Of a DNA stretch of 64,000 nucleotides, positions 34,161-43,629 are shown piece by piece. The position numbers were made by a program, and so were the translations under genes. Source of the DNA: Erythrobacter sp. (GTDB lineage: Bacteria; Pseudomonadota; Alphaproteobacteria; Sphingomonadales; Sphingomonadaceae). Under the pieces are notes generated by a model. It was not told where the DNA came from and searched no databases. It saw nothing but the letters and a program-made list of their open reading frames with translations. The stretch covers positions 682,001 to 746,000 of the forward strand of contig CP073261.1 in NCBI GenBank assembly GCA_019739335.1, in the 5' to 3' direction. Every line of letters starts with the position of its first letter. Within the stretch, counting starts at the first letter, position 1.

Positions 34161-35484
34161 TTACAGGTTGGGAAAGCTTGGCTGGTTCCATCTTTGGTAC
34201 CAGCAATTGAATGGCAGCAAAGGCGATCAGGTAGCCCAGCCCTGCGTAGATCACGATCGGCAGGTAAGAGCCGGTCAGCTCCAGCGTCCAGCCGGTCGCC
34301 TGCGCGATCAGGATGCCGCCCACCGATCCGGCCAGCCCGCCCATCCCGGCAATCGTCGCCACTGCGCGGCGTGGATAGAGATCGCTGATCATCGCAAAGA
34401 TGTTTGAGCTGAAGGCCTGATGCCCCGCCGTGCCCAGCCCGATCAACAGCACGACCACGAAGGTGTTGTCGATCGAAGTGACAAACATCAGCGGCACTGC
34501 GCAGAGCGCCGCCAGCAGCAGCGTGGTCTTGCGCGCGCGGTTGACGGTCCAGCCGCGCTTGATGAAATGGCCTGACAGCCAACCGCCGAAGATCGAGCCG
34601 ACATCGGCCAGCAGGTAAACCCCGATCAGCGCCGGGCCAATGGTCGCCAGAATGCCGCTGTCGCCGGTCGGGAACAGCTCCATCCCGCGCGTGCGGGCCA
34701 GGAAATCGGGCAGCCAGAACAGGAACAGGTACCAGACCGGGTCGGTAAAGAATTTGCCGCAGATGAAATACCACGCCTGCCGCTGGCGGATCGCCTCGCG
34801 CCACCGCAGTGGCGCTCCCTTCGCGTCCTCGCCGTCCTGTTCGATATAGGCCAGTTCCTGCGCGCCAACCCTGGGGTGATCCTCCGGCTGGCGGTACATC
34901 AGCAACCAGGCGATCAGCACCACGAAGCCGAGCGCGCCGGTTATCAGGAACGCCGCGCGCCAGCCGTACATCCCCGCGACCATGATCCCGACGATCGGGG
35001 TCATCAGCACCCCGACATTGGCCCCGGCATTGAGGAACCCGACTCCGAGTGCGCGCTCGCGCCGGGGAAACCATTCGGCCACCGATTTCACCGCGCCAGG
35101 ATAGGCCGCGCTCTCGGCAATCCCCAGCGCCACGCGGGCGAGGATGAAGTGCAACACGGTGCGCGCGCCCGCGTGGAAGCAGGCGGCGATGCTCCACAGC
35201 GCGATGGCAATCGCCATGCCCTTGCGGGTGCCGACCTTGTCGAGCCAGCGGCCGACGAACAGCAGGCCCAGTCCGTAACTCGCCTGAAAGGCGGTGACGA
35301 TGTTGCCGTAATCGACTTCGGACCAGCCCATGTCGTCTTCGATGACCGGCTTCAATACGCCGATGACCTGCCGGTCGATGTAATTGATCGTGATGACCGC
35401 GAACAGCAGCGCGCAGATCGCCCAGCGATAGCGCCCGCCGGTCTGCGTGATGCGGTTCGCGTCTGCCCCCCCGGCGGTACTCAC
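34147..35484 (-). CDS. MFS hexuronate/anion:cation symporter (ExuT-like)
   Basis: A 445-residue inner-membrane transporter with about 12 helices. The N-terminal YRWAICALLFAVITINYIDRQVIGV and the RWLDKVGTRKGM loop are typical of the ACS family that includes ExuT and GudP, as is GIAESAAYPGAVKSVAEWFPRRERALGVG. In a xylanolytic operon it probably imports glucuronate, methylglucuronate or aldobiouronates that feed uxaC-uxuB-manD. The start is GTG at 35484, overlapping the upstream GH3 stop (GTGA); its own end overlaps the GH10 gene. No signs of truncation. Confidence 0.87.
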   Translation of the reverse strand: MSTAGGADANRITQTGGRYRWAICALLFAVITINYIDRQVIGVLKPVIEDDMGWSEVDYGNIVTAFQASYGLGLLFVGRWLDKVGTRKGMAIAIALWSIAACFHAGARTVLHFILARVALGIAESAAYPGAVKSVAEWFPRRERALGVGFLNAGANVGVLMTPIVGIMVAGMYGWRAAFLITGALGFVVLIAWLLMYRQPEDHPRVGAQELAYIEQDGEDAKGAPLRWREAIRQRQAWYFICGKFFTDPVWYLFLFWLPDFLARTRGMELFPTGDSGILATIGPALIGVYLLADVGSIFGGWLSGHFIKRGWTVNRARKTTLLLAALCAVPLMFVTSIDNTFVVVLLIGLGTAGHQAFSSNIFAMISDLYPRRAVATIAGMGGLAGSVGGILIAQATGWTLELTGSYLPIVIYAGLGYLIAFAAIQLLVPKMEPAKLSQPVNAGE

Positions 35485-37871
35485 AGGACGGTCAGTTCCG
35501 CGCTTTTGAGCGCTTCGGCGGCAGAGGAGGAACCCAGATGCACGGTCACCGGCCCCGGCTCGTTCATTTCCACCATGTCCCGGTTGAAGAAGGCGAGCTT
35601 TTCCGGCGTCAGCGTGAAAGTAAGCTCGCGGCTTTCGCCCGGTGCCAGCGAGACGCGGGCGAATTCCTTGAGCAGCAGCACTGGCTGCGTCACCGAAACG
35701 TTCGTGCGACTGATGTAGAGCTGGACCACGTCATCGCCTTCCAGCGCGCCGGTGTTGGTGACGGTGCAGCGCACGTCCACCGGGGCATCAGCGGCGATCC
35801 GCGTAGCGGATAGGCGCGGTTCCGAAATGGCAAAGCTGGTGTAGCTCAGCCCGTGGCCGAAGGGGAACAGCGGAGTCCGGTCCTCGAACAGCCAGCCGCG
35901 CAAGGCGCTGGGCTTGTAGTTGTAATAGATCGGCACCTGCCCGGAATTGCGCGCCACGGTGACGGGCAGTTTCGCACCGGGATTGTTGCGGCCGAGCAGC
36001 GTCTCGGCCATCGCCACACCGCCCTCCTGCCCCGGATACCAGCATTCGAGCACTGCATCGGCGTGCTGCGCGATATTGGGCCAGCTTGGCGGGCGGCCAT
36101 TGATCGCAGCCACCACCAGCGGCTTGCCGAGTGCGCGCAGGGCGTCGAACAATTCGTTCTGTTCGCCGACCAGGTCGATAGTCGTCCGGTCCCCCAGGTG
36201 GTTCGCGGCAAAGCCTTCGCGGCTGGTCTGCTCGGTATCGCCGATGGCGAGGATGATGGCATCGGCACCGCGCGCCACTTCCACCGCTTCAGCGATCAGG
36301 CGCAGGTTCTCGTCGCGGTCGGCCAGCACGATCTGGCTTTGCGAGCGGTCCTCGCTGTTGGTGATGAATACGCCCTGCGCGGTGACGAAATCGGCCTCAG
36401 GTGCGACTTGCCGCAGCCCTTCGATGAGGCTCACGGTCTGCTGCGGAACGCTCGAATAGCCCCCCAGCCGCGCAATGGCATGGTTCGGCCCGATCACCGC
36501 GACGCGGCCCATACTGGTCTCGTCCAGCGGCAGGGTATTGTTGCGGTTGACGAGCAGGCACATGCTCTTGCGCGCCGCTTCCAGCGCCAGTGCGCGGGCC
36601 TCGGCATTGCCGGTGACGCGGGCGGCCAGCTCGGCATCGCCATAGGGATTCTCGAACAGCCCGGCGCGAAACTTCAGCGTCAGCATCCGTGCGCAGGCGG
36701 TATCCACCAGCGCCTGCGGAATCCGCCCTGCCTCCACCGCATGGACAAGCGTGGCAAAGGCCATGCCTTCGGGCAGTTCGCTGTCCACCCCGGCGAGCAG
36801 CGCCTGGTGCGCGGCCTCCTCCAGATCGGCGGCGACATGGTGCAGGGTGGTGAGTTCGTGGACGCCGCCGTAATCGCTCACCACCGCGCCGTCGAAGCCC
36901 CATTCGCCGCGCAGCACGTCGCCCAGCAGCCAGGTGTTGCCGTGGCTCGGCACCCCGTCGATCTCGTTGTAGCTCGGCATCACTGCGCCGACCGAAGTGC
37001 GGCGGACGATCTCGCGGAACGGCGGGAAGAAGTTTTCGCGCAATTCGCGCTCGCTGATTTGTGCCGGGCTGATGTTGTTGCCCGCTTCGGGCTGGCCGTG
37101 CCCGGTCATGTGCTTGAGCGTGGCGAAAACCTTACCGTCCGCCAGCCGTTCGAACTTGCCCGGCCCTTGCAGGCCTTCGACGGCGGCAACGCCCATTTCG
37201 CCGACCAGATAGGGATCCTCGCCCCAGGTCTCCTCGATCCGGCCCCAGCGTGGATCGCGGACGATATCGACCACCGGGGAAAGCACCAGCGGCACCCCGC
37301 GCGCACGCACCTCGGCGGCGATCTGCGCCTGCACCCGGCGCATCAGGTCGGTGTCGAACGTCCCCGCCAAGGCAATCGCCTGCGGGAACATCGTCGCTTC
37401 GGTGGCCATGTAGCCGTGCAGCGATTCCTCGTGCAGCAGCACCGGGATGCCGAGGCGGGTATCCTCCAGCGCCCAGCGTTGCAGCGCGTTGATGAATTCG
37501 ACCGTCTGTGCGGGCGTGCGCCAGCGCGCCGCCGTACCGCCCGAAGCGCCGGTGATGCCGGGAACCCCCCGCTTGTCGCTCGGTCGGGTGACATGGCCAA
37601 TACCATGGGGGAAGGCGGCGCTGGCCTTGGCGGGATTGAAGGCGAGATCGTCGATCATCTCGCCCTTGCCCTGCCAGGCGGTGCGGATCTGCTGGACCTT
37701 TTCCACCAATGTCATCCGCGCCATCAGGTCCGCCACGCGCGCGGGGATGGGTGCCGCGGCATCCTTGTAGAGCGGCGCGCTGGCTTGCGCGAAGGCCAGC
37801 GGGGCCTGCGCAATCGCGAGTGCCGAGAGACTGCCGCCCCCCAGCAGCTTCAGGGCACCGCGCCGGTTCAT
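35481..37871 (-). CDS. GH3 beta-xylosidase/beta-glucosidase, Tat-like signal
   Basis: A 796-residue family 3 glycoside hydrolase. The nucleophile is Asp333 in GAVVSDYGG; the (beta/alpha)8 domain shows LHEESLHGY, DPRWGRIEETWGEDPYL and ATLKHMTGHG, and the second domain and a fibronectin III-like C-terminus (LKEFARVSLAPGESRELTFTL) are present. The N-terminus MNRRGALKLLGGGSLSALAI resembles a twin-arginine signal. Such enzymes release xylose or glucose from short oligosaccharides in the periplasm. It overlaps both neighbours by 4 bp. It is clearly paralogous to the GH3 gene upstream, with different signal types. Confidence 0.92.
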   Translation of the reverse strand: MNRRGALKLLGGGSLSALAIAQAPLAFAQASAPLYKDAAAPIPARVADLMARMTLVEKVQQIRTAWQGKGEMIDDLAFNPAKASAAFPHGIGHVTRPSDKRGVPGITGASGGTAARWRTPAQTVEFINALQRWALEDTRLGIPVLLHEESLHGYMATEATMFPQAIALAGTFDTDLMRRVQAQIAAEVRARGVPLVLSPVVDIVRDPRWGRIEETWGEDPYLVGEMGVAAVEGLQGPGKFERLADGKVFATLKHMTGHGQPEAGNNISPAQISERELRENFFPPFREIVRRTSVGAVMPSYNEIDGVPSHGNTWLLGDVLRGEWGFDGAVVSDYGGVHELTTLHHVAADLEEAAHQALLAGVDSELPEGMAFATLVHAVEAGRIPQALVDTACARMLTLKFRAGLFENPYGDAELAARVTGNAEARALALEAARKSMCLLVNRNNTLPLDETSMGRVAVIGPNHAIARLGGYSSVPQQTVSLIEGLRQVAPEADFVTAQGVFITNSEDRSQSQIVLADRDENLRLIAEAVEVARGADAIILAIGDTEQTSREGFAANHLGDRTTIDLVGEQNELFDALRALGKPLVVAAINGRPPSWPNIAQHADAVLECWYPGQEGGVAMAETLLGRNNPGAKLPVTVARNSGQVPIYYNYKPSALRGWLFEDRTPLFPFGHGLSYTSFAISEPRLSATRIAADAPVDVRCTVTNTGALEGDDVVQLYISRTNVSVTQPVLLLKEFARVSLAPGESRELTFTLTPEKLAFFNRDMVEMNEPGPVTVHLGSSSAAEALKSAELTVL

Positions 37872-40276
37872 TCGGCTACCGTCAGCGTCAGTTCGGTCAG
37901 GTCGACCGAACTGGGGCCGACCATGATCGTGAACTCACCCGGCTCGACAACCCGCTCCATGTCGCGGTTCCACAGCATGAAGGCTTCGGGCCGGATCGCA
38001 ATGTCGACCATCACCGTTTCGCCCGGAGCAATGGTCACCCGTTCGAACCCGACCAGTTCCTTGACCGGGCGAGTGACCGAGCTGATCACGTCGCGCAGGT
38101 AGACCTGCACCACTTCATCGCCCGCCATCGCCCCGGAGTTGGTTACGGGCACCCGCACCGTCACGCCCTGCCCTGCGGCAATGCTGGCGGCGGACAGCGT
38201 GGGCGTACCGTATTCGAAAGTGGTGTAGCTGAGCCCGTGGCCGAACGGGTAGAGCGGCGTCACTTCGTCAAACAGGTAGCCGCGCCGCGCGCTCGGCTTG
38301 TAGTTGTAGAAGTTGGGTACCTGCCCGACATTGCGCGCCACCGTCACCGGCAAGCGCCCGCCCGGATTGACCCGCCCGAACAGCGCATCGGCAATCGCGT
38401 GGCCCTGCTGCTCGCCGGCGTACCAGGTTTCGAGCACCGCATTGGACCGTTCGGCCACGTTCGGGTAGCTCGGCGGGCGGCCGTTCACCAGCACGGTGAC
38501 GATCGGCTTGCCCAGTGCGGCCAGCGCATCGAGCAGTTCGTTCTGCTCGCCGACGAGGTCGAGACTGGTGCGATCGCCCAGGTGCGTGGGTGCCCAGCCT
38601 TCGCGGCTGGTCTGTTCGGTATCGCCGATGAACAGCACGATGGTGTCGGCATTGCGCGCCACTTCGACAGCGGCGGCGATGCGGCGGCGGTTTTCTGCCG
38701 GATCGCCCAGCGTGACTTCATCCGCCCACCAGTCGTCGTTTTCGGTAATGACGACGCCTTGCGAATGCACGATCTCGGCCCGATCGCCCACCAGCGCGCG
38801 GATCCCTTCGAGCGGTGAGACGGTGGCGCGCGGTTCGCCGTAGTAGCCGCCCAGCCGCGCAACATCGGCGTTGGGGCCGATCACCGCGATGGTCGGGCGA
38901 TCCGCACCACCTGCGGGCATGGCGAGCGGCAGGGTGCCATCGTTCTGCAACAGCACCAGCGATTGCTCCGCCGCCCGGCGGGCCAGCGCCACACCTTCCT
39001 CGGTATTGGAGCGCAGGGCCTCTTCCATGTCAGGCCACGGATCGTCGAACAGTCCGGCTTCAAACTTCAGCGTCAGGAAGCGTGATACGGCTTGATCGAT
39101 CGCCGCCATCGACACCCGCCCGGCGGCAACGCTTTGCGCCAGGTTCTCGAACCCGTCGCCCTGCGGCAGGTCCACGTCCACGCCGGAGCGCAGCGCCAGT
39201 TCGCCCGCCGCCGCATAGTCGGGCACGATCCGGTGCAGCCGCGCCATGTCCTCGATGGCGTAGTAATCGCTCACCACCGCACCATCGAAGCCCCATTCGC
39301 CGCGCAGAACGTCGTTGAGCAGCCATGAGTTCGAGTGGCTGGGAATCCCGTCGATCTCGTTATAGCTCGCCATCACCGCGCCGATGTTGGTGCGCCGCAC
39401 CACCTGCTCGAACGGGGGGAAGAACATTTCGCGTAAGGTTCGTTCGGAGATCTGCGCCGGGCCGACATTGGTGCCGCTTTCGGGCTGGCCGTGGCCGGTC
39501 ATGTGCTTGAGCGTGGCGAGCACCTGCCCATCGCCGATCCGTCCGTCGGTGCCGGGGCCGCTGAGCCCCTCGACCGAAGCGACACCCAGTTCGCCGACGA
39601 GGAACGGGTCCTCACCGAAAGTCTCCTCGATCCGTCCCCAGCGCGGGTCTCGCGCGACGTCCACCACGGGGGAGAGTACGAGGTGGACGCCGCGCGCCCG
39701 CACCTCGGCGGCGATGAGATCGTTGATCTCCCGCACGAGGTCCGGATTCCATGTGCTGGCAAGGCCGATCGATTGCGGAAAGGCGGTGGCATCGCGCGCG
39801 GCAAAGCCGTGCAGCGACTCTTCGTGGAAAAGGATCGGAATGCCCAGCCGGGTTTCCTCCATCGCCCAGCGCTGCGCGTCGATGACATATTGCACAGACT
39901 CCTCAATCGAGCGGCGACGCACTTCGCGCGGGGAAGAAGGTCCGCTGGTGTCGCTGGGACGAGCGATCTGGCCGATGCCGTGCGGATAGACCTGCGCCGC
40001 CAGTTCGGGCGCGAAGGTGTGATCGGCGTTCTGGATATCGCCCTTGGTGTCCCAGACGCTGATGATCTGGGCGATCTTCTCTTCCAGCGTCATCCGCGAC
40101 AGGAGGTCCGCCACGCGCGCCTCGACAGGAAGCGCGGCATCCCAGTAGGGTGCATCGGCCATCGGCCTCTCGATGGCGGGCACGTCCTGCGCCGCTACCG
40201 GAGCGGCCAGAGGAGCGAATACAGTGGTAAAAGCAGCGCCTGCCAACAGCAGCGCGGTCGAAAAGCGACCCGTCAT
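37868..40276 (-). CDS. GH3 beta-xylosidase/beta-glucosidase, Sec signal
   Basis: An 802-residue family 3 glycoside hydrolase. The ATG at 40276 follows GGGAGGA and gives a Sec signal peptide (TGRFSTALLLAGAAFTTVF to PVAAQD). The nucleophile is Asp337 in GAVVSDYYA; HEESLHGF, DPRWGRIEETFGEDPFL and a C-terminal fibronectin III-like domain (ELVGFERVTIAPGETV) are present. It is the first gene of a four-gene chain (GH3-GH3-MFS-GH10), joined by an ATGA overlap. The divergent GH67 gene shares its short upstream region, which contains a LacI-type operator. Xylan-derived oligosaccharides are the likely substrate. Confidence 0.92.
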   Translation of the reverse strand: MTGRFSTALLLAGAAFTTVFAPLAAPVAAQDVPAIERPMADAPYWDAALPVEARVADLLSRMTLEEKIAQIISVWDTKGDIQNADHTFAPELAAQVYPHGIGQIARPSDTSGPSSPREVRRRSIEESVQYVIDAQRWAMEETRLGIPILFHEESLHGFAARDATAFPQSIGLASTWNPDLVREINDLIAAEVRARGVHLVLSPVVDVARDPRWGRIEETFGEDPFLVGELGVASVEGLSGPGTDGRIGDGQVLATLKHMTGHGQPESGTNVGPAQISERTLREMFFPPFEQVVRRTNIGAVMASYNEIDGIPSHSNSWLLNDVLRGEWGFDGAVVSDYYAIEDMARLHRIVPDYAAAGELALRSGVDVDLPQGDGFENLAQSVAAGRVSMAAIDQAVSRFLTLKFEAGLFDDPWPDMEEALRSNTEEGVALARRAAEQSLVLLQNDGTLPLAMPAGGADRPTIAVIGPNADVARLGGYYGEPRATVSPLEGIRALVGDRAEIVHSQGVVITENDDWWADEVTLGDPAENRRRIAAAVEVARNADTIVLFIGDTEQTSREGWAPTHLGDRTSLDLVGEQNELLDALAALGKPIVTVLVNGRPPSYPNVAERSNAVLETWYAGEQQGHAIADALFGRVNPGGRLPVTVARNVGQVPNFYNYKPSARRGYLFDEVTPLYPFGHGLSYTTFEYGTPTLSAASIAAGQGVTVRVPVTNSGAMAGDEVVQVYLRDVISSVTRPVKELVGFERVTIAPGETVMVDIAIRPEAFMLWNRDMERVVEPGEFTIMVGPSSVDLTELTLTVAE

Positions 40277-40320
40277 TCCATCCTCCCATGCAGCCGCATA
40301 CTTGACTGTGCGGCGCTCTG

Positions 40321-40334
40321 TGATAGCGCTACCA
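40321..40334. promoter_or_regulatory. Candidate LacI-type operator between GH3 and GH67 genes
   Basis: TGATAGCGCTACCA lies in the 57-bp region between the divergent GH3 and GH67 starts and would control both. Its last base is the A of the first GH67 ATG. It is identical to the site at 52436. Confidence 0.75.
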
Positions 40335-42454
40335 TGATGAGAGGAAGAGAGCTTGTCAATCGCTTCTGCGCGGCACTGATCGCGTTTGTGCTGGCTGCGG
40401 CGGGAGTGCCCGCGGCGGCCGAGGACGGGTATAACCTGTGGCTGCGCTACGCGCCGCTGGAGGAAGCCCAAGCCGATGCGGCGCGACCCTATGTCGGGAG
40501 AGGCGTGCATCTTCTGGCGGATCATACACCGCGAGTCGAAGCAGCCTTGCAGGAACTTGGACGCGCCGCACGAACGATGACCGGTAGCGAAGTATCTCCC
40601 CATCCGCGCCTCACCCTGGCACTGGCAGACAGGCTGTATCCGATGTGGGAGCGCAGTATCGCCGATATGGAGGGCGCAGCTCCCGGTGCGTTCTCGATCC
40701 GCAGGCAGGACGATAGCAGGCTCGTGATTGCGGCGAATGACGACCTCGGCCTACTCTACGGCACTTTCGCCATGCTGCGGCACCTGCAAGAAACCGGGAC
40801 CCTCGAAGGCGTCGATCAGTTCACCGCCCCCGCCATGTCGCTGCGGCTGCTCAACCACTGGGACAATCCCGATGGCCATGTCGAGCGCGGCTATGCCGGG
40901 CGGTCGATCTTCGACTGGTGGCACCTGCCCGAACGGCTGGACCAGCGGATGATCGACTACGCCCGCGCCAATGCCTCGATCGGCATCAACGGGGTGGTCG
41001 TGAACAACGTCAACGCCAGCGCCATGATGCTGGAGCCGCGCTATATCGCCCGGCTGGCGCGGCTTGCCGATGCGTGGCGGCCCTATGGCATCCGCGTCTA
41101 TCTCTCCGCGCGCTTTTCGGCCCCGCGCGATATCGGCGGGCTGGCGACGGCCGATCCGCTCGATCCGGCGGTGGCAGCATGGTGGCAGGCCAAAGCGGAC
41201 GAAATCTACGCTGCGATTCCCGATTTCGGCGGCTTCCTGGTCAAGGCCAATTCCGAAGGTCAGCCCGGCCCGCAGGACTATGGCCGCACCCATGCCGACG
41301 GCGCGAACATGATGGCCGCAGCAGTCGGCGACCGGGGCACGGTGATCTGGCGCGCTTTCGTCTATTCGGCCGAGGACGAGACCGACCGCGCCGCGCAGGC
41401 CTACGCCGAATTCGTGCCGCTCGACGGGCAGTTCGCCAGCAATGTGATCGTGCAGGTGAAGAACGGCCCGATCGATTTCCAGCCGCGCGAGCCGTTCCAC
41501 CCGATGTTCGGAGCGATGCCCAACACCCGGCTGATGCTCGAAGCGCAGATCACCAAGGAATACCTCGGCTTTGCCAGCCACCTCGCCTACCTCGCGCCGA
41601 TGTGGGAGGAAGTGCTCGACGCGGATACCGGGCGCGGCGGGAGCGTGGCAGACGTGATCGCACCGGTGGGCATGGCGGGTGTCGCCAATATCGGTTCGGA
41701 CCGCAACTGGTCGGGATCGGACTTCGATCAGGCCAACTGGTATGCCTTCGGGCGGCTGGCGTGGGACCCGACCCTGACCAGCGAGCAGATCGCGCGCGAA
41801 TGGTCGGCGCAGACGTTCAGCCGCGAGCCGGAATTCGTCGAAGCGGTGGTACCAATGATGATGGGCAGCCGCGAGGCGGTGGTCGATTACATGACCCCGC
41901 TCGGCCTTGCGCACCTGATGGGCACCGGCCACCACTATGGCCCCGCGCCGTGGGTTTGCGACCTCGCCCGCCCCGAGTGGAACCCGTGCTATTACCACCG
42001 CGCCGATGCGCAGGGGATCGGCTTCGACCGGACCGCGAGCGGCAGCGATGCGCTGGCGCAATATGCGCCTTCGGTAGCTGCGCAGTGGAGCGATCCGCGC
42101 GAGATCGATCCAGCCTACCTGCTGTGGTTCCGCCGCGTCGGCTGGGATCACCCGATGCCATCGGGCAGACCGCTGTGGGAGGAACTGATTGCCCGCTATG
42201 ACCGCGGTGTCGCCGCCGCCGAAGCGATGCGGTCAACCTGGGCCGAGCTTTCGGATTACGTCGATCCGCAACGCCACCGCGCGGTGAGCGAGAACCTGAC
42301 CATTCAGGCGCAGGAAGCGAGCTGGTGGCGCGATGCCTCCATCGCCTACTGGCAATCGCTCAACGGCCTGCCGCTGCCCTCGGGCACTCGCCCGCCTGCG
42401 CATTCACTCGAACACTACCAGGCGCTCGCTTTCCCCGAAGCCCCCGGAAACTGA
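40334..42454 (+). CDS. aguA: GH67 alpha-glucuronidase
   Basis: A 706-residue enzyme that removes (4-O-methyl)glucuronic acid from the non-reducing end of xylo-oligosaccharides. Catalytic positions fit GH67: Glu309 (KANSEGQPGP), Asp381 (NGPIDFQPREP) and Glu409 (ITKEYLG), with the same spacing as in Cellvibrio and Geobacillus enzymes. An N-terminal signal peptide ends PAAAED near residue 30, so it is probably periplasmic. Two ATGs (40334 and 40337) are possible. Neither has a ribosome site, because the operator occupies the bases just upstream. Released glucuronate would enter uxaC-uxuB-manD. Confidence 0.94.
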   Translation: MMRGRELVNRFCAALIAFVLAAAGVPAAAEDGYNLWLRYAPLEEAQADAARPYVGRGVHLLADHTPRVEAALQELGRAARTMTGSEVSPHPRLTLALADRLYPMWERSIADMEGAAPGAFSIRRQDDSRLVIAANDDLGLLYGTFAMLRHLQETGTLEGVDQFTAPAMSLRLLNHWDNPDGHVERGYAGRSIFDWWHLPERLDQRMIDYARANASIGINGVVVNNVNASAMMLEPRYIARLARLADAWRPYGIRVYLSARFSAPRDIGGLATADPLDPAVAAWWQAKADEIYAAIPDFGGFLVKANSEGQPGPQDYGRTHADGANMMAAAVGDRGTVIWRAFVYSAEDETDRAAQAYAEFVPLDGQFASNVIVQVKNGPIDFQPREPFHPMFGAMPNTRLMLEAQITKEYLGFASHLAYLAPMWEEVLDADTGRGGSVADVIAPVGMAGVANIGSDRNWSGSDFDQANWYAFGRLAWDPTLTSEQIAREWSAQTFSREPEFVEAVVPMMMGSREAVVDYMTPLGLAHLMGTGHHYGPAPWVCDLARPEWNPCYYHRADAQGIGFDRTASGSDALAQYAPSVAAQWSDPREIDPAYLLWFRRVGWDHPMPSGRPLWEELIARYDRGVAAAEAMRSTWAELSDYVDPQRHRAVSENLTIQAQEASWWRDASIAYWQSLNGLPLPSGTRPPAHSLEHYQALAFPEAPGN

Positions 42455-42472
42455 AATGGGCCGCAACTGAAA

Positions 42473-42486
42473 TGGTAGCGCAAGCA
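42473..42486. promoter_or_regulatory. Candidate LacI-type operator before the LacI gene
   Basis: TGGTAGCGCAAGCA keeps the left half of the shared palindrome but has a degraded right half. It sits between aguA and the regulator gene, as expected for weak autorepression. Confidence 0.55.
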
Positions 42487-42552
42487 AAGCCCTTGCCCCC
42501 GGCGCGGCATAGCGCCAGAACGCCGGCTGAAAGCAGGGGTCTCGAAAAGACA

Positions 42553-43629
42553 GTGAATACGCGCAAAGCCAAAGGGCGGCAGTCCGGCCAGCCGACGATC
42601 AGCGATGTGGCGCGCGAAGCGCAATGCTCGCCGATGACGGTCAGCCGCGTCATCAACAATGAAGCCAGCGTGCGCGGCAGCACCCGCGATGCCGTGCTCG
42701 CCGCCATCGAAAAGCTTAACTACAGCCCCAACCGCGCCGCGCGAAGTCTGGCTGGCGGCGAGCAGCTGCGGATCGCGCTGCTGTTCGACAATCCCTCCAG
42801 TTCCTACCTCGCCGAATTCCTGATGGGATCGCTCGAGGAAGCCAACCGCAACGATACCCAGCTGATCGTCCAGGGCGTAAACGAGGAAGAGGGGGACGAC
42901 GGCAAGCAGCTGATCGGCAAGCTGGTGGAGGCCGGAATCCGCGGCTTCATCCTGCCCCCGCCTTTGTGCGACGACCAGAGCGTGCTCGACCTGATCGTGC
43001 AGAACGGCGGGATCGTGGTGGCCGTGGGTCCGGGTGTCGCCAGCGGCACCGGCGCCGAAGTGCTGATCGACGATTACCAGGCCGCCTATGATATGACGAG
43101 CCACATCATCGGGCTGGGGCACAAGCGGATCGGCTTCATCATCGGCAACCCCGAACAGGTAGCGGCATCGCGGCGGCTGAACGGTTATCGCGCAGCAATG
43201 GAGAATGCCGGGCTGGAGACGGACGACCGGCTGATCGTGCAGGGGCGGTTTACCTATCGTTCGGGCATGGACGCGGCGGAACGGCTGCTGGCGGTCGATC
43301 CGCGCCCCACCGCGATTTTCGCCTCGAACGACGACATGGCCGCCGCCACCGTGGCCGTCGCCCATCGTCGCCATCTCGACGTGCCCAGCGACATCACCGT
43401 CTGCGGTTTCGACGACACCGATCTAGCCAGCTCGATCTGGCCCGAACTGACCACCATCCGCCAGCCGATCCGCGAAATGACCGCCTGGGCCGTCTCCACC
43501 GCCGCGCGGCTGCTGCGCGCTAAGAAGCAGGGAGAGAAGGTGGTGCAGGAAACCAAGTTCATGCCCTACCAGTTGATCCGCCGCGCGTCCGACGCCGCGC
43601 CCAGCCTGGTGGCGGAAAAGCGCAAGTGA
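42553..43629 (+). CDS. LacI family transcriptional regulator of the xylan/xylose locus
   Basis: A 358-residue LacI-type repressor. The helix-turn-helix is at about residues 14-40 (PTISDVAREAQCSPMTVSRV), followed by the hinge helix (NYSPNRAARSLAGG) that contacts the minor groove and then the sugar-binding domain (RIALLFDNPSSSYLAEFL; GHKRIGFIIGNPEQ; FASNDDMAAATV). The GTG at 42553 is preferred; an ATG at 42472 would lie inside the candidate operator and add 27 unconserved residues. It is coupled to xylD by a GTGA overlap. By position and by the five operators it is probably the functional equivalent of Caulobacter XylR, releasing DNA when xylose or a derivative binds. Confidence 0.88.
   Translation: MNTRKAKGRQSGQPTISDVAREAQCSPMTVSRVINNEASVRGSTRDAVLAAIEKLNYSPNRAARSLAGGEQLRIALLFDNPSSSYLAEFLMGSLEEANRNDTQLIVQGVNEEEGDDGKQLIGKLVEAGIRGFILPPPLCDDQSVLDLIVQNGGIVVAVGPGVASGTGAEVLIDDYQAAYDMTSHIIGLGHKRIGFIIGNPEQVAASRRLNGYRAAMENAGLETDDRLIVQGRFTYRSGMDAAERLLAVDPRPTAIFASNDDMAAATVAVAHRRHLDVPSDITVCGFDDTDLASSIWPELTTIRQPIREMTAWAVSTAARLLRAKKQGEKVVQETKFMPYQLIRRASDAAPSLVAEKRK

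Noticed and set aside
35853..38102. 749-codon open frame on the plus strand
   Set aside because: Antisense to the two GH3 genes, whose catalytic blocks are intact.
39491..40333. Long N-terminal extension of the GH67 frame
   Set aside because: It is antisense to the divergent GH3 gene and precedes a proper signal peptide that begins at 40334 or 40337.
42472..42552. ATG start for the LacI regulator at 42472
   Set aside because: The ATG is part of the candidate operator and the added 27 residues do not resemble LacI N-termini; GTG at 42553 places the HTH correctly.
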